Shown here: positions 24,640 through 32,929 of the stretch, piece after piece
Position numbering within the stretch: the stretch's first letter is position 1
How the letters are laid out: each line of letters starts with the position of its first letter
Assembly: GCF_009495355.1 (NCBI RefSeq)
Contig: NZ_VZAD01000077.1
Span: 1-47,452 of the forward strand
Length of the DNA stretch: 47,452 bases
Direction of reading: 5' to 3'
Source of the DNA: Segatella copri
GTDB taxonomy: Bacteria; Bacteroidota; Bacteroidia; Bacteroidales; Bacteroidaceae
Translations under genes and position numbers: made by a program
The notes under the pieces: model-generated
What the model was told of the DNA's origin: nothing
Database searches by the model: none
What the model saw: only the letters and a program-made list of their open reading frames with translations

Positions 24640-24954
24640 ATGACAAATTTGTTTTTGCAGAGCGGTAGCGGCCAGAGTGGCTTGCCTATGCTCATTATGA
24701 TGGTAGCTATCTTCGCTATCATGTGGTTGTTTATGATTCGTCCACAGCAGAAGAAACAGAAGAAGATTCGCGAGTTTCAGAATGCGCTGAAAGAAGGCGA
24801 CAAGGTAGTGACTGGTGGCGGTGTATATGGCACAGTAAAGCGTGTCAATGCCCAGGAGAACACTATCGATATCGAGGTGGCACGTGGCGTGGTTATCACT
24901 GTAGCCAAGGGCTATGTGTTTGCCGATGCCACATCGCAGACTCCTAATGCATAG
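24640..24954 (+). CDS. yajC: Preprotein translocase accessory subunit YajC
   Basis: A 104-residue membrane protein with one N-terminal helix (PMLIMMVAIFAIMWLFMI) followed by the signature RPQQKKQKKIREFQNALKEG and the soluble VVTGGGVYGTVKRV and VAKGYVFAD segments. It associates with SecDF at the Sec translocon. It sits 85 bases after nusB; its last codons overlap the next gene by 8 bases, which points to translational coupling. Confidence 0.95.
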   Translation: MTNLFLQSGSGQSGLPMLIMMVAIFAIMWLFMIRPQQKKQKKIREFQNALKEGDKVVTGGGVYGTVKRVNAQENTIDIEVARGVVITVAKGYVFADATSQTPNA

Positions 24955-25936
24955 GCCCCGGTATAGCTTATTCAGTACACTCAGCAAACTCCTTTTTGGC
25001 ACCGTCAACAAGGAGTTGCTGATATTCTTGTTCTTTCTCGCTCTCAGCGGCATCTTCTGGTTGATGATGACGCTCAACGAGACCTACGAGAAGGAACTTT
25101 GTGTGCCTGTGCGCCTGACAGACGTGCCTCGCAATGTCGTGGTGACGGGCGATCTTCCCGATACGGTGCGGATTACCGTGCGCGACAAGGGATTCACGCT
25201 CGTAACCTACGAGTATGGACACGTGCTGCGTCCGCTCTCCTTCAAGTTCTCGGCTTATGCCGACGAGGACAAGGGCAAGGGCGTAGTGCCATTGACCGAT
25301 GTGCAGCGACAGTTGCAGGCACAGCTTTATGGCTCCAGCAAGTTGCTCTCCGTAAAGCCCGGCGAGTATGATTTCTACTTCACCTATGGCGCCTCCAAGC
25401 AGGTGCCTGTAGTCTTCAAGGGAAAGGTGACAGCCAGCAAGAGCTACTATCTTGCCCATACCGACTTCCTGCCAGCCGAGGTGACGGTCTATGCCAACAA
25501 GGATCAGCTCGACAAGGTGAATTATGTGGAGATAGAACCTTTCAACATGCGCAACCTGCAGGACACGATCCATACGACGGTTCGCCTTCGCAAGATTCGC
25601 GGACTGAAGATGGTTCCAGGCACGGTTCGCCTGTCTGTCTATCCCGATGTGCTCACAGAGGAAACCATCGATGTGCCCATCACAGCCATCAACATGCCCG
25701 AGGGATTTGTGCTTCGTACATTCCCGTCGAAGGTGACTGTGCGGTTTACGATTGGCGCAAGCCTGTTCCGCACCATCCGTCCGGATATGTTCAAGGTAGT
25801 GGTCGACTATAATGAACTCTCTCAGAATCCTTCCGACAAGTGTACGCTGCAGCTCATCGGCGTTCCGCATAGTGTGAGCAAGGCCAGACTCGACTTCCAA
25901 CGAGTGGATTATCTGCTCGAACAGCAAGTGGAGTAA
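24947..25936 (+). CDS. YbbR-like (CdaR-type) membrane-anchored protein
   Basis: A 329-residue protein. The start is at 24947 (MHRPRYSLF), overlapping the yajC stop; the frame extends 11 codons further out inside yajC. One membrane helix at ~25-45 (LLIFLFFLALSGIFWLMMTL) is followed by YbbR repeats (VPVRLTDVPRNVVVTGDLPD, VPVVFKGKVTASKSYYLA, VPITAINMPEGFVL). In Firmicutes YbbR/CdaR regulates the diadenylate cyclase CdaA. No cyclase gene is adjacent here, so that link is untested. The place between yajC and coaE is a frequent arrangement in the phylum. Confidence 0.85.
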   Translation: MHRPRYSLFSTLSKLLFGTVNKELLIFLFFLALSGIFWLMMTLNETYEKELCVPVRLTDVPRNVVVTGDLPDTVRITVRDKGFTLVTYEYGHVLRPLSFKFSAYADEDKGKGVVPLTDVQRQLQAQLYGSSKLLSVKPGEYDFYFTYGASKQVPVVFKGKVTASKSYYLAHTDFLPAEVTVYANKDQLDKVNYVEIEPFNMRNLQDTIHTTVRLRKIRGLKMVPGTVRLSVYPDVLTEETIDVPITAINMPEGFVLRTFPSKVTVRFTIGASLFRTIRPDMFKVVVDYNELSQNPSDKCTLQLIGVPHSVSKARLDFQRVDYLLEQQVE

Positions 25937-26030
25937 GGAGAGTGAGGAACTTACTCGCGAAACTTGAGTAATAAGCGGAACTCTTGGAAGAGCAAAAAGT
26001 GAAGAAATCTTGGACAATCGGGAAGAAGAG

Positions 26031-26621
26031 ATGAAAATAGCGATAACAGGAGGCATTGGCAGCGGCAAGAGTTTTGTTTGTCGCGAACTGGAAAGACATG
26101 GCATTCGTGTCTACGACAGCGATGCGGCAGCCAAGCGGCTCATGCGAAGCGACAAGCCGTTGCAGCAGAGTCTTTGCTCGCTGGTAGGCGAGGGTGTGTA
26201 CGATGCTGAGGGCGTGCTGCAGAAACCCGTCTTGGCGCGTTTTCTGTTGGCAAGCGAGGCCAACAAGTTGGCTGTCAACGATGTGGTTCATCCTGCCGTG
26301 GCGCGAGATTTCGAGCAGAGCGACTTCGAGTGGCTCGAGAGTGCCATCCTCTTCGAAAGTGGATTTATCCATCGCACTCATTTCGACTTTGTGGTCTGTG
26401 TCACGGCTCCAGAGGAGGTTCGCATTCAGCGAGTAATGGCGCGCGACCATATAGACCGCAGCAGAACCTTGGAGTGGATTCATGCCCAGATGTCACAGGC
26501 AGAGGTTGCAGCCCGCTGCGACTTCGAAATCGTCAACGACGGAAAGGCTGATGTGGCGCGGCAAGTGAATCTTTTGCTCGAAAGGGTGGAAGAGTGGCGA
26601 AAAGCAGCAGAGAAAGACTGA
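26031..26621 (+). CDS. coaE: Dephospho-CoA kinase
   Basis: A 196-residue P-loop kinase for the last step of coenzyme A synthesis. Visible: MKIAITGGIGSGKSFVCREL (Walker A), VYDSDAAAKRLM with the conserved catalytic Asp, NDVVHPAV, and the LID segment RVMARDHIDRSRTLEWIHAQ. Start is set at 26031, where the Walker A strand begins; the seven codons upstream (MDNREEE) add nothing family-like. A gap of 94 bases to the YbbR-like gene has no promoter box, consistent with one operon. Confidence 0.93.
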   Translation: MKIAITGGIGSGKSFVCRELERHGIRVYDSDAAAKRLMRSDKPLQQSLCSLVGEGVYDAEGVLQKPVLARFLLASEANKLAVNDVVHPAVARDFEQSDFEWLESAILFESGFIHRTHFDFVVCVTAPEEVRIQRVMARDHIDRSRTLEWIHAQMSQAEVAARCDFEIVNDGKADVARQVNLLLERVEEWRKAAEKD

Positions 26622-26686
26622 AGCAGAGTAAGACTGCACCAAAAAGAGAAAAATAATCAGTGAAAAATTAAAGAAAATATAACCAA

Positions 26687-27136
26687 ATGGAAACAATTTT
26701 ATCTATTGCAGGCAAGCCAGGCCTTTACAAACTGGTTTCACGTGGTAACCGCAATCTTATCGTCGAGACTATCGACGAGACACACAAGCGTATTCCTGCC
26801 TTTGCCACCGATCGTGTGACAAGTCTTGGCGATATCGCTATGTATACTGATGCTGACGAGATAGCACTCTGGAAGGTGTTCGAAAACGTAGGCAAGAAAG
26901 AGGACAGCAAGGAGAGCAGCCTGAACTATAAGAAGGCTTCTGCACAGGAGTTGCACGACTACTTTGCTGAGGTGTTGCCCAACTACGACCGCGACCGTGT
27001 TCACGACAGCGATATCAAGAAGCTGTTGCAGTGGTACAATATCCTCGTTAAGAACGGCTACACCGACTTCAAGGCCATCTTGGCTCCTACTGAGGGCGAT
27101 AACGTAGACGACCGTCAGGAGGAAAGCGCAGAATAA
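26687..27136 (+). CDS. DUF5606 domain protein
   Basis: A 149-residue cytoplasmic protein of the Bacteroidota-specific DUF5606 family, recognised from METILSIAGKPGLYKLVSRG, SLGDIAMYTDADEIALWKVF and a second helical half (QELHDYFAEVLPNYDRDRVH, then DIKKLLQWYNILVKNG). The N-terminal half looks like a small beta-rich domain. Its tail is acidic. Function unknown. It usually accompanies coaE/ybbR neighbours, as here, 65 bases after coaE, and is followed by a strong bidirectional terminator. Confidence 0.85.
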   Translation: METILSIAGKPGLYKLVSRGNRNLIVETIDETHKRIPAFATDRVTSLGDIAMYTDADEIALWKVFENVGKKEDSKESSLNYKKASAQELHDYFAEVLPNYDRDRVHDSDIKKLLQWYNILVKNGYTDFKAILAPTEGDNVDDRQEESAE

Positions 27137-27157
27137 CGAAAGTTCAATATAGACAAT

Positions 27158-27197
27158 AAAAAAATGAGAAGCTGTGAAAATAGCTTCTCATTTTTTT
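27158..27197. terminator. Bidirectional terminator, DUF5606 / thioredoxin-like genes
   Basis: AAAAATGAGAAGCT pairs with AGCTTCTCATTTTT around an 8-base loop, with A/T tracts on both sides. It serves both convergent genes. Confidence 0.9.
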
Positions 27198-27240
27198 ATG
27201 ACGTAGGCTGTATGAGCCTCTGTACTTGCTTGATGCAGAA

Positions 27241-28326
27241 TTACTTGTAGATTTCGGCCAACTTCTCGAGCAGATCCTCGGCACGCAGGTCGCAGGCTAC
27301 GATAACGCCATTAGGGTCGAGGAGCACGTTGCTTGGGATGCTGTTTACGCCATAGGCATCATGTGCAGCGCACTGCCAGCCCTTCAGGTCGCTCATCTGA
27401 GGCCATGCCAGACCTAAGTCGTTGACACCCTTCTTCCAGGCTTCCAACTTGTTGTCGAAGCTCACGCCTACCACCTCGAAGCCTTTGCCGTGATACATTT
27501 CGTAGGCCTTCTTCACGTTAGGCATTTCCATGCGGCAAGGTCCGCACCAAGAAGCCCAGAAATCCACCAATACATACTTTCCGTTGCCAACAAACTGGCT
27601 CAACTTCACCTTGGCGCCGTTCATGTCCTGCATGTTCAGGTCGGTGTACTTGATGCCTGGCTGACGCTTGGCAAGCGATTCTATCTGCATCTTTGGGCGG
27701 CGCATCATGGGGTGGTTGTAGTAAGCGGTGCTGGGATTGCAAAGTTCCTTCAGCTTGGCAAACTCGAAACCATAGAAGCTGTCCGACAGGATGTAGGCAG
27801 GCAGCACATTGTCCTTGTTCTCCTTGCAGAAAGCGGCAATCACGGCGTTCTGCTCTGCCTCCACTGCGTCTATCTTCTGTTCCAGGGCCTTCATCTTGGT
27901 CTTGCCCTCCTCGGTCTTGTCGCCGCGGAGCTTCTGCCATTCAGGAGCCAGATCGTTCATCTTCTTTTCTATTACGCTCATCTTGGCGTAATATGTGTTC
28001 AGCTTCTCGTTGAGTTCCGAACCGCCAACCTTCTTGTTTACCAGGTCGATGTTGATGGTTTTTGTACCGTCGATAACGGCAGCCACCATCAGCTGGTTGC
28101 TTGCAGCCACGGTGATGAAGGTTTCGGCAGGCTGATTGCCTTTCACCTCGAACTTGCCCTCCTTGGCAGCAATGGGCTGAGCCTCGTTCATCTGTCCGTT
28201 GTAGAACACGTAGAGTGTGTCAACACCCTGTGGTGCAGTGCCTTCTACGGTGAAGGCGACGTCTTGCGCTTCGGCACAGCTGACAGCCATCATGGCAGTC
28301 AGGGCCATAGATAAGATTTTCTTCAT
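27241..28326 (-). CDS. DUF4369-thioredoxin (TlpA/AhpC-TSA) protein
   Basis: A 361-residue exported protein. The signal peptide MKKILSMALTAMMAVSCAEA ends at a Cys in AVSC, so it may be a lipoprotein, although the -3 residue is Ala. Residues ~24-110 are DUF4369 (YVFYNGQMNEAQPIAAKEGK), ~110-215 a helical spacer with coiled-coil character (AKMSVIEKKMNDLAPEWQKL), and ~225-361 a thioredoxin fold with WASWCGPCRMEMPNV. Such proteins reduce or reshuffle periplasmic disulfides; the partner is unknown. It has its own promoter box at 28375-28382. Confidence 0.88.
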   Translation of the reverse strand: MKKILSMALTAMMAVSCAEAQDVAFTVEGTAPQGVDTLYVFYNGQMNEAQPIAAKEGKFEVKGNQPAETFITVAASNQLMVAAVIDGTKTINIDLVNKKVGGSELNEKLNTYYAKMSVIEKKMNDLAPEWQKLRGDKTEEGKTKMKALEQKIDAVEAEQNAVIAAFCKENKDNVLPAYILSDSFYGFEFAKLKELCNPSTAYYNHPMMRRPKMQIESLAKRQPGIKYTDLNMQDMNGAKVKLSQFVGNGKYVLVDFWASWCGPCRMEMPNVKKAYEMYHGKGFEVVGVSFDNKLEAWKKGVNDLGLAWPQMSDLKGWQCAAHDAYGVNSIPSNVLLDPNGVIVACDLRAEDLLEKLAEIYK

Positions 28327-28374
28327 GTTTTTTCTTTCTTTATTTATCTGTTTTTTATTCTGTCAAATTCCATG

Positions 28375-28382
28375 CAAAAGTA
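28375..28382 (-). promoter_or_regulatory. TAnnTTTG promoter box for the DUF4369-thioredoxin gene
   Basis: The minus strand reads TACTTTTG about 49 bases before the ATG at 28326. Confidence 0.6.
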
Positions 28383-28423
28383 CATATTTTCCCTCAAATA
28401 TGGTGAGATATTGCCCTTAATAT

Positions 28424-28454
28424 TTTGTAAATAGAAGAAATAATCGTAATTTTG
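28424..28454 (+). promoter_or_regulatory. -33/-7 promoter for the membrane AraC sensor
   Basis: TTTG at 28424-28427, a 19-base spacer, then TAATTTTG at 28447-28454. It fits the Bacteroidota consensus very well. The expected transcript starts near 28461, just before the hairpin at 28465. Confidence 0.7.
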
Positions 28455-28464
28455 CATAAAACAA

Positions 28465-28492
28465 CTCAACTTTCGTATGTACGGAAGTTGAG
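28465..28492 (+). promoter_or_regulatory. Inverted repeat at the start of the sensor transcript
   Basis: CTCAACTTTCGT pairs with ACGGAAGTTGAG around a 4-base ATGT loop (one T-G pair). It can act as a 5' stabilising hairpin or, as DNA, a dyad operator for a dimeric regulator. No U tract follows. Confidence 0.5.
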
Positions 28493-28524
28493 AGAGAAGT
28501 TTTAAAGCTATTAGTTTGATTCAT

Positions 28525-30891
28525 ATGAAAAAAATCTTTATCCTTATCTATTTATGCCTTTATTGCAATGGTATCTTGTGTGCACAGGATGCGAAAAAGA
28601 TGGTTGTATATGACGAGAAACAAGGCATGAATCAATGGCACATTACCAAGATGTTACAGGATAGAATGGGATTTATATGGATTTCTTCCTGGGATGGACT
28701 TACCCGATTTGACGGTTACGAATTTGTAACTTTTAAGTCGCGTCCTGGCGACGACTCGCCCTTGGAGAACAATCGGGTGAGAGATATACAGTTGGCAGCC
28801 AATGGCGATATTTATTGCTTGGTAGACGATCGATGGTTTCTGTTTTCGCAGTCTAAAGGAACCTTTATTAATATTTCTGATGCTGAGAACGAAAAGTTGA
28901 ATAAGGTAAAGACGAAAAACAGGCTCCGCCATACCAAGCAGAAGAAAGTTCGGAAGACCAGTCGTAAGATGACCGACAGGCAGGGCAACGTATGGCTCAG
29001 TACTCCCGACAGTATCGTTAAGACCATAAATTATCGTAAGCCTGCAGTTCCGTTTGTTTTGAGAAGCAGTGACCAGGCTCGTTGTTTTTTCGTTGATAGG
29101 AGTGGAAACTACTGGGTTTCAACACAGAAAGACAAGTATGTGAGCATTTACAATCGTGGCAATAAGTTGCTGGGTTATCTCACTCCTACTGGCGAAATCT
29201 CTAAAAAGTATGTGCCTTTTTCATCGGCTGTGTATGCTATTTATCAGCATAACGATGGCTGCATCTATTTGGGGACCAAGCCTGGCGGGCTCTACAAGCT
29301 GAAAAGTCGTAAGGAAGACTTTGAGGTGCAGCATATCAGCTTAGGCAATGATAAAGCCAATTCCATCTATGACATCAAGGCCGATCGTGTAGGCCGACTA
29401 TGGTTTGCTACCTTTGATGGCATCTATTGTCTGCATCAGGGAAGGGTAGAGCATGTAAGACAAACGAAGGGATGGAAGGTGAGATGTCTTCATTTCACCC
29501 AGCGCGATATTCTTATGGCAGCCACAACGACAGGACTTGCTGTCGGAAGATTGTCGAATAAAACGATTGGTGACATGAAGTTTCATTTGCATTGTCGTGA
29601 GCCTAAACGTGTGGAAAGTTTGGGTAATAGTGCAACGATGGATATACTGGAAACCGCTGACCATCAAATCTATGTGAGTACCGAGAGTGCTGGTGTAGAC
29701 AAGATTATGAGCCACGACCTGCTGGCAGACCAGCTGGAGTTCAAACATTTCGACAAGACGATGGGGCTGCAATGCGAGACGATTACAGCTATGGCTCCTT
29801 ACCGTAAGGATTGGATATGGGTCGTTGGTGGTTACACCCTCATGATGCTTAACACCAAGACGGGCGAAGTGAGAAATTATGGCACAGGATTCTTTCACGA
29901 TGCATATCGGTATAGCGATGCCCGTCCTGTGTGTCTGCCTGATGGGCGATGGCTGTTTGGCTTGCAGAATGGTGCTTTCTGTCTTTCGGAGAGCGAACTG
30001 TCGAAGCCAGGTACAGAACAGCGTGTTGTCTTTACAGGTATCAGTGTGGAGCATGCTCCGATGCAGTATGCTGTAGCCCATATCCACTCGCTTACTCTCA
30101 GCAAGGAAGAGCGCAATCTGAGAATAAGTTTCTCCACACTCGACTTTTCTGACATCGAAGCCCCCTGTTATGCGTTTCGTCTGCACGAAGGCGACAAGTG
30201 GATTTTCATCGGCAAAGAACATACTGTCACCTTGCCCGATATGCAGCCTGGCGACTATGAGCTGCAAGTGAGGAGCGCCAACTCGGCAGGTGTGTGGACA
30301 CCAGGAATCGCCACGCTTCGCATACATGTCACGCCCAAGTTCTCGGAAACGATATGGGCGGTCATTCTGTATATATTCTTATCCTTGGCTACTATTTTCA
30401 CCTTATTATATATATACCTCTACATTCGTCGCATCAAGCGCAAGCAGCATGAGGTGCTCGAAGCATATTTAGCGTTGCTCGAAGATAAAAATGGAGTTGG
30501 GCAAGAAGTGACAAAGGAGAGAGAGGAATCAGAACAGATTGTTTCTACCGAAGAAGACGACCAGATGATGAAGCGCATCATGCAGTTTGTCGATGAGCAT
30601 CTTTCTGATGCAGAAATCGGTATTGTAGAGATGGCAGAGGCTGCGGCTATCTCCCGCTCTGGACTGAATCGTAAGATGAAGAAAATAGTAGGTTTGACGC
30701 CAGCAGAGTTTCTGCGTGAAACTCGCATCAAGCGTGCCCAGCAGTTCTTGCTTGGTACGTCAAAGGGTGTGTCGGAGATAGCTTATATTTGTGGTTTTGC
30801 CGATCCCAAGTATTTTGGCAAGATATTCAGGTCGATGACAGGCGTATCGCCCACAGAATTTCGCCAAAATGGCAGGAAAGCCGATAAATAA
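28525..30891 (+). CDS. Membrane-spanning propeller sensor with AraC-type DNA-binding domain
   Basis: A 788-residue one-protein signal transducer. Signal segment MKKIFILIYLCLYCNGILCA, then periplasmic Reg_prop/propeller repeats (MGFIWISSWDGLTRFDGYEF, VGRLWFATFDGIYCL) to ~520, a Y_Y_Y-type domain (~540-600, DYELQVRSANSAGVWTPG), one membrane helix at ~608-632 (TIWAVILYIFLSLATIFTLL), and a cytoplasmic AraC/HTH_18 domain at ~680-785 (SRSGLNRKMKKIVGLTPAEF, then GVSEIAYICGFADPKYFGKI). Unlike hybrid two-component sensors of the phylum, histidine kinase and receiver are absent, so the layout is SusR-like. It probably binds a pectin fragment and activates the two esterase genes downstream. Start at ATG 28525; an in-frame TTG lies at 28516. 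Confidence 0.88.
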   Translation: MKKIFILIYLCLYCNGILCAQDAKKMVVYDEKQGMNQWHITKMLQDRMGFIWISSWDGLTRFDGYEFVTFKSRPGDDSPLENNRVRDIQLAANGDIYCLVDDRWFLFSQSKGTFINISDAENEKLNKVKTKNRLRHTKQKKVRKTSRKMTDRQGNVWLSTPDSIVKTINYRKPAVPFVLRSSDQARCFFVDRSGNYWVSTQKDKYVSIYNRGNKLLGYLTPTGEISKKYVPFSSAVYAIYQHNDGCIYLGTKPGGLYKLKSRKEDFEVQHISLGNDKANSIYDIKADRVGRLWFATFDGIYCLHQGRVEHVRQTKGWKVRCLHFTQRDILMAATTTGLAVGRLSNKTIGDMKFHLHCREPKRVESLGNSATMDILETADHQIYVSTESAGVDKIMSHDLLADQLEFKHFDKTMGLQCETITAMAPYRKDWIWVVGGYTLMMLNTKTGEVRNYGTGFFHDAYRYSDARPVCLPDGRWLFGLQNGAFCLSESELSKPGTEQRVVFTGISVEHAPMQYAVAHIHSLTLSKEERNLRISFSTLDFSDIEAPCYAFRLHEGDKWIFIGKEHTVTLPDMQPGDYELQVRSANSAGVWTPGIATLRIHVTPKFSETIWAVILYIFLSLATIFTLLYIYLYIRRIKRKQHEVLEAYLALLEDKNGVGQEVTKEREESEQIVSTEEDDQMMKRIMQFVDEHLSDAEIGIVEMAEAAAISRSGLNRKMKKIVGLTPAEFLRETRIKRAQQFLLGTSKGVSEIAYICGFADPKYFGKIFRSMTGVSPTEFRQNGRKADK

Positions 30892-30958
30892 AGGCTTTTG
30901 CGACAAAAATACCCATTATTTGAGAAAATAATCACCATCCAGTTTAGTATTTTAAGAC

Positions 30959-30966
30959 TACTTTTG
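30959..30966 (+). promoter_or_regulatory. TAnnTTTG promoter box for the pectin esterase genes
   Basis: TACTTTTG 57 bases before the ATG at 31024; no good -33 match, which would suit an activator-dependent promoter. A small dyad GAACGTTC follows at about 30979. Confidence 0.5.
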
Positions 30967-31023
30967 CAACCGAAGAACGAACGTTCTGACTTGCATATCA
31001 TACAAAACTTAAAATACTAAACA

Positions 31024-32907
31024 ATGAACAAAAAACTAACATGTCTTTTCTTTTTGGTGTTGTCGCTGTGCGGCATACTCCAGGTGCAAGCCATCACGGT
31101 ACACACCATTGGTGACTCAACGATGCAAACCTATGATGAAAGTAGTACGGTTACTCGTGGATGGGCGCAGTATTTCCAGCAGTTTTTCCAAAACGTCACC
31201 ATCAATAATCGTGGTAAGGCAGGAGCCAGCAGCAAGAGTTTCTATCAGGAACCCGCATACTGGCAGAGCGTGAAGCAGCAGATGCAGCCTGGCGACTACG
31301 TGCTCATCCAGTTTTCTCACAATGATGAGAAGAACAATGGTATGGATGGCGATGAGCTGAAAGCCTATTATAATAAGGTGGGAGAAACCGATAAGGCTGC
31401 CGCTACAGATTATCGTGGCACCACGCCTTCGGGAACCTACAAGAATTATCTGCGCAAATATGTGGAGGAGACACGAGCAGCTGGGTGCCATCCTGTACTT
31501 GTGGCCCCTATCTGTCGCATGTATTTCTCCGGCAACACAATCCGCCGCGCCGGACAGCATGATTTGGGCGACAAGTTCAGTAAGTTGACCGATACTGGTG
31601 TACTTGAAGGTCAGAGTGTTCCTGTCACAGACCATAGTATGGACTATGTCTATCAGATGAAGTCGGTGGCTGAGGAACTGAATGTGCCTTTCATTGATTT
31701 GACAACAGCTACCAAGAATCTTTATCTGAGTTATGGAGATGCAAAATGTCATGACTTGTTGAGTGACAATAATGGTAGTACTCATCTCAGCACTATAGGT
31801 GCCACACTGATAGCCCGTCAGGCGGCTACGCTTCTGAAGGCAGCAGGAATCCTTGTCGACAATATTGTCATTCCTTCCGACCTGAGTGTTTCGCCCGCAG
31901 AAGCCGATTTAGGTGAAGGATATAAAGGACAGACCATGACAAAGGAAATATCTGTCAATGGTTTCGGACTTACACCTGCTGACGGTTCTGTGAAAATATC
32001 GGCAACAGCAGGACTGAAAGTTTCGCTCGACAAGACAACGTGGGCCGACCAAATCTCTATACCTTATTCTGAAGGTATGCTCGTAAAAAACTTTTATGTC
32101 CAAATAGAGCTTACTGCTACAGGCTGTAACGAGGGAATAGTAACCTTAATACAAGGCTCTAAGACCATAAAAATACCAGTCAAGGCCACTGCCATTAGTC
32201 TTGAAGGCGGAACAGCTGTCAAGGCCTATTGGCGACTGGAGAAGAACGACGAATGTCAGCTTACGGGGCCTGTCACTGTAGTGCCCCAGTCGTTTGAGGG
32301 CATGTATGTGCAGAAGTATTCCAGTCCTAATGCCAATACCGTGTGGCCAGAATGGACTGGCTATGATGCCACTCGCAAGACACAGCGTTGTCTGATAGTA
32401 GGTGACAACTGGCCTGAGGGCGAGATAGACGAGGTTTCCACCCGATACATTCAGTTTGGTATCACTGCAGCCAAAGGAACAACGCTCAAGATTGACAACA
32501 TCAGCATGTTTGTATGTGGATGTGGAGGAAATGGAATGCGTTGTCACATCAACTATTCCAAGGAACCTAATTTTGCCAATCAGCACACCATTTTCTCGCC
32601 CACCAGCATGCCTGCCAACAATATGCTCGAAGTGAAGGACACGCCAGTCATCTCTCTCGATGAAGGCGAGACACTGCTTGTGCGCGTCTATCCCTGGTAC
32701 GACGGCAAGGCTACAAGAAAGACCATCTGTCTGAGCGACGTGACTATCAGCGGAATGGCGCTGGACAAGGAAACAACAGGTATCAGCAATCTGCAGTCAG
32801 AGACGCAGAAGTCAGACTGCCAGTATTACACGCTCTTGGGTGTTAAGGTCGACAAGCCTGGCAAGGGAATTTATATTTGCAATAACAAGAAAGTCGTTTT
32901 CAAATAA
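31024..32907 (+). CDS. CE12-like SGNH (rhamnogalacturonan acetylesterase-type) esterase with C-terminal modules
   Basis: A 627-residue exported protein with signal peptide MNKKLTCLFFLVLSLCGILQ. Residues ~24-275 are an SGNH esterase of the rhamnogalacturonan acetylesterase type: HTIGDSTMQTYD (nucleophile Ser32), NNRGKAGASSKSF, and QFSHNDEKNNG. Then come an Ig-like domain (~290-395) and a lectin/CBM-like domain (~400-585), ending in the Prevotella-style tail YYTLLGVKVDKPGKGIYI. Two deviations: SHND instead of the usual GHND, and the catalytic Asp and His stand as DNNGSTH (D248, H254) instead of DxxH. It should remove acetyl groups from pectin; catalysis needs checking. The CE8 gene begins 22 bases on. 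Confidence 0.8.
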   Translation: MNKKLTCLFFLVLSLCGILQVQAITVHTIGDSTMQTYDESSTVTRGWAQYFQQFFQNVTINNRGKAGASSKSFYQEPAYWQSVKQQMQPGDYVLIQFSHNDEKNNGMDGDELKAYYNKVGETDKAAATDYRGTTPSGTYKNYLRKYVEETRAAGCHPVLVAPICRMYFSGNTIRRAGQHDLGDKFSKLTDTGVLEGQSVPVTDHSMDYVYQMKSVAEELNVPFIDLTTATKNLYLSYGDAKCHDLLSDNNGSTHLSTIGATLIARQAATLLKAAGILVDNIVIPSDLSVSPAEADLGEGYKGQTMTKEISVNGFGLTPADGSVKISATAGLKVSLDKTTWADQISIPYSEGMLVKNFYVQIELTATGCNEGIVTLIQGSKTIKIPVKATAISLEGGTAVKAYWRLEKNDECQLTGPVTVVPQSFEGMYVQKYSSPNANTVWPEWTGYDATRKTQRCLIVGDNWPEGEIDEVSTRYIQFGITAAKGTTLKIDNISMFVCGCGGNGMRCHINYSKEPNFANQHTIFSPTSMPANNMLEVKDTPVISLDEGETLLVRVYPWYDGKATRKTICLSDVTISGMALDKETTGISNLQSETQKSDCQYYTLLGVKVDKPGKGIYICNNKKVVFK

Positions 32908-32929
32908 AACCCTAAAAAAACACCCTAAT

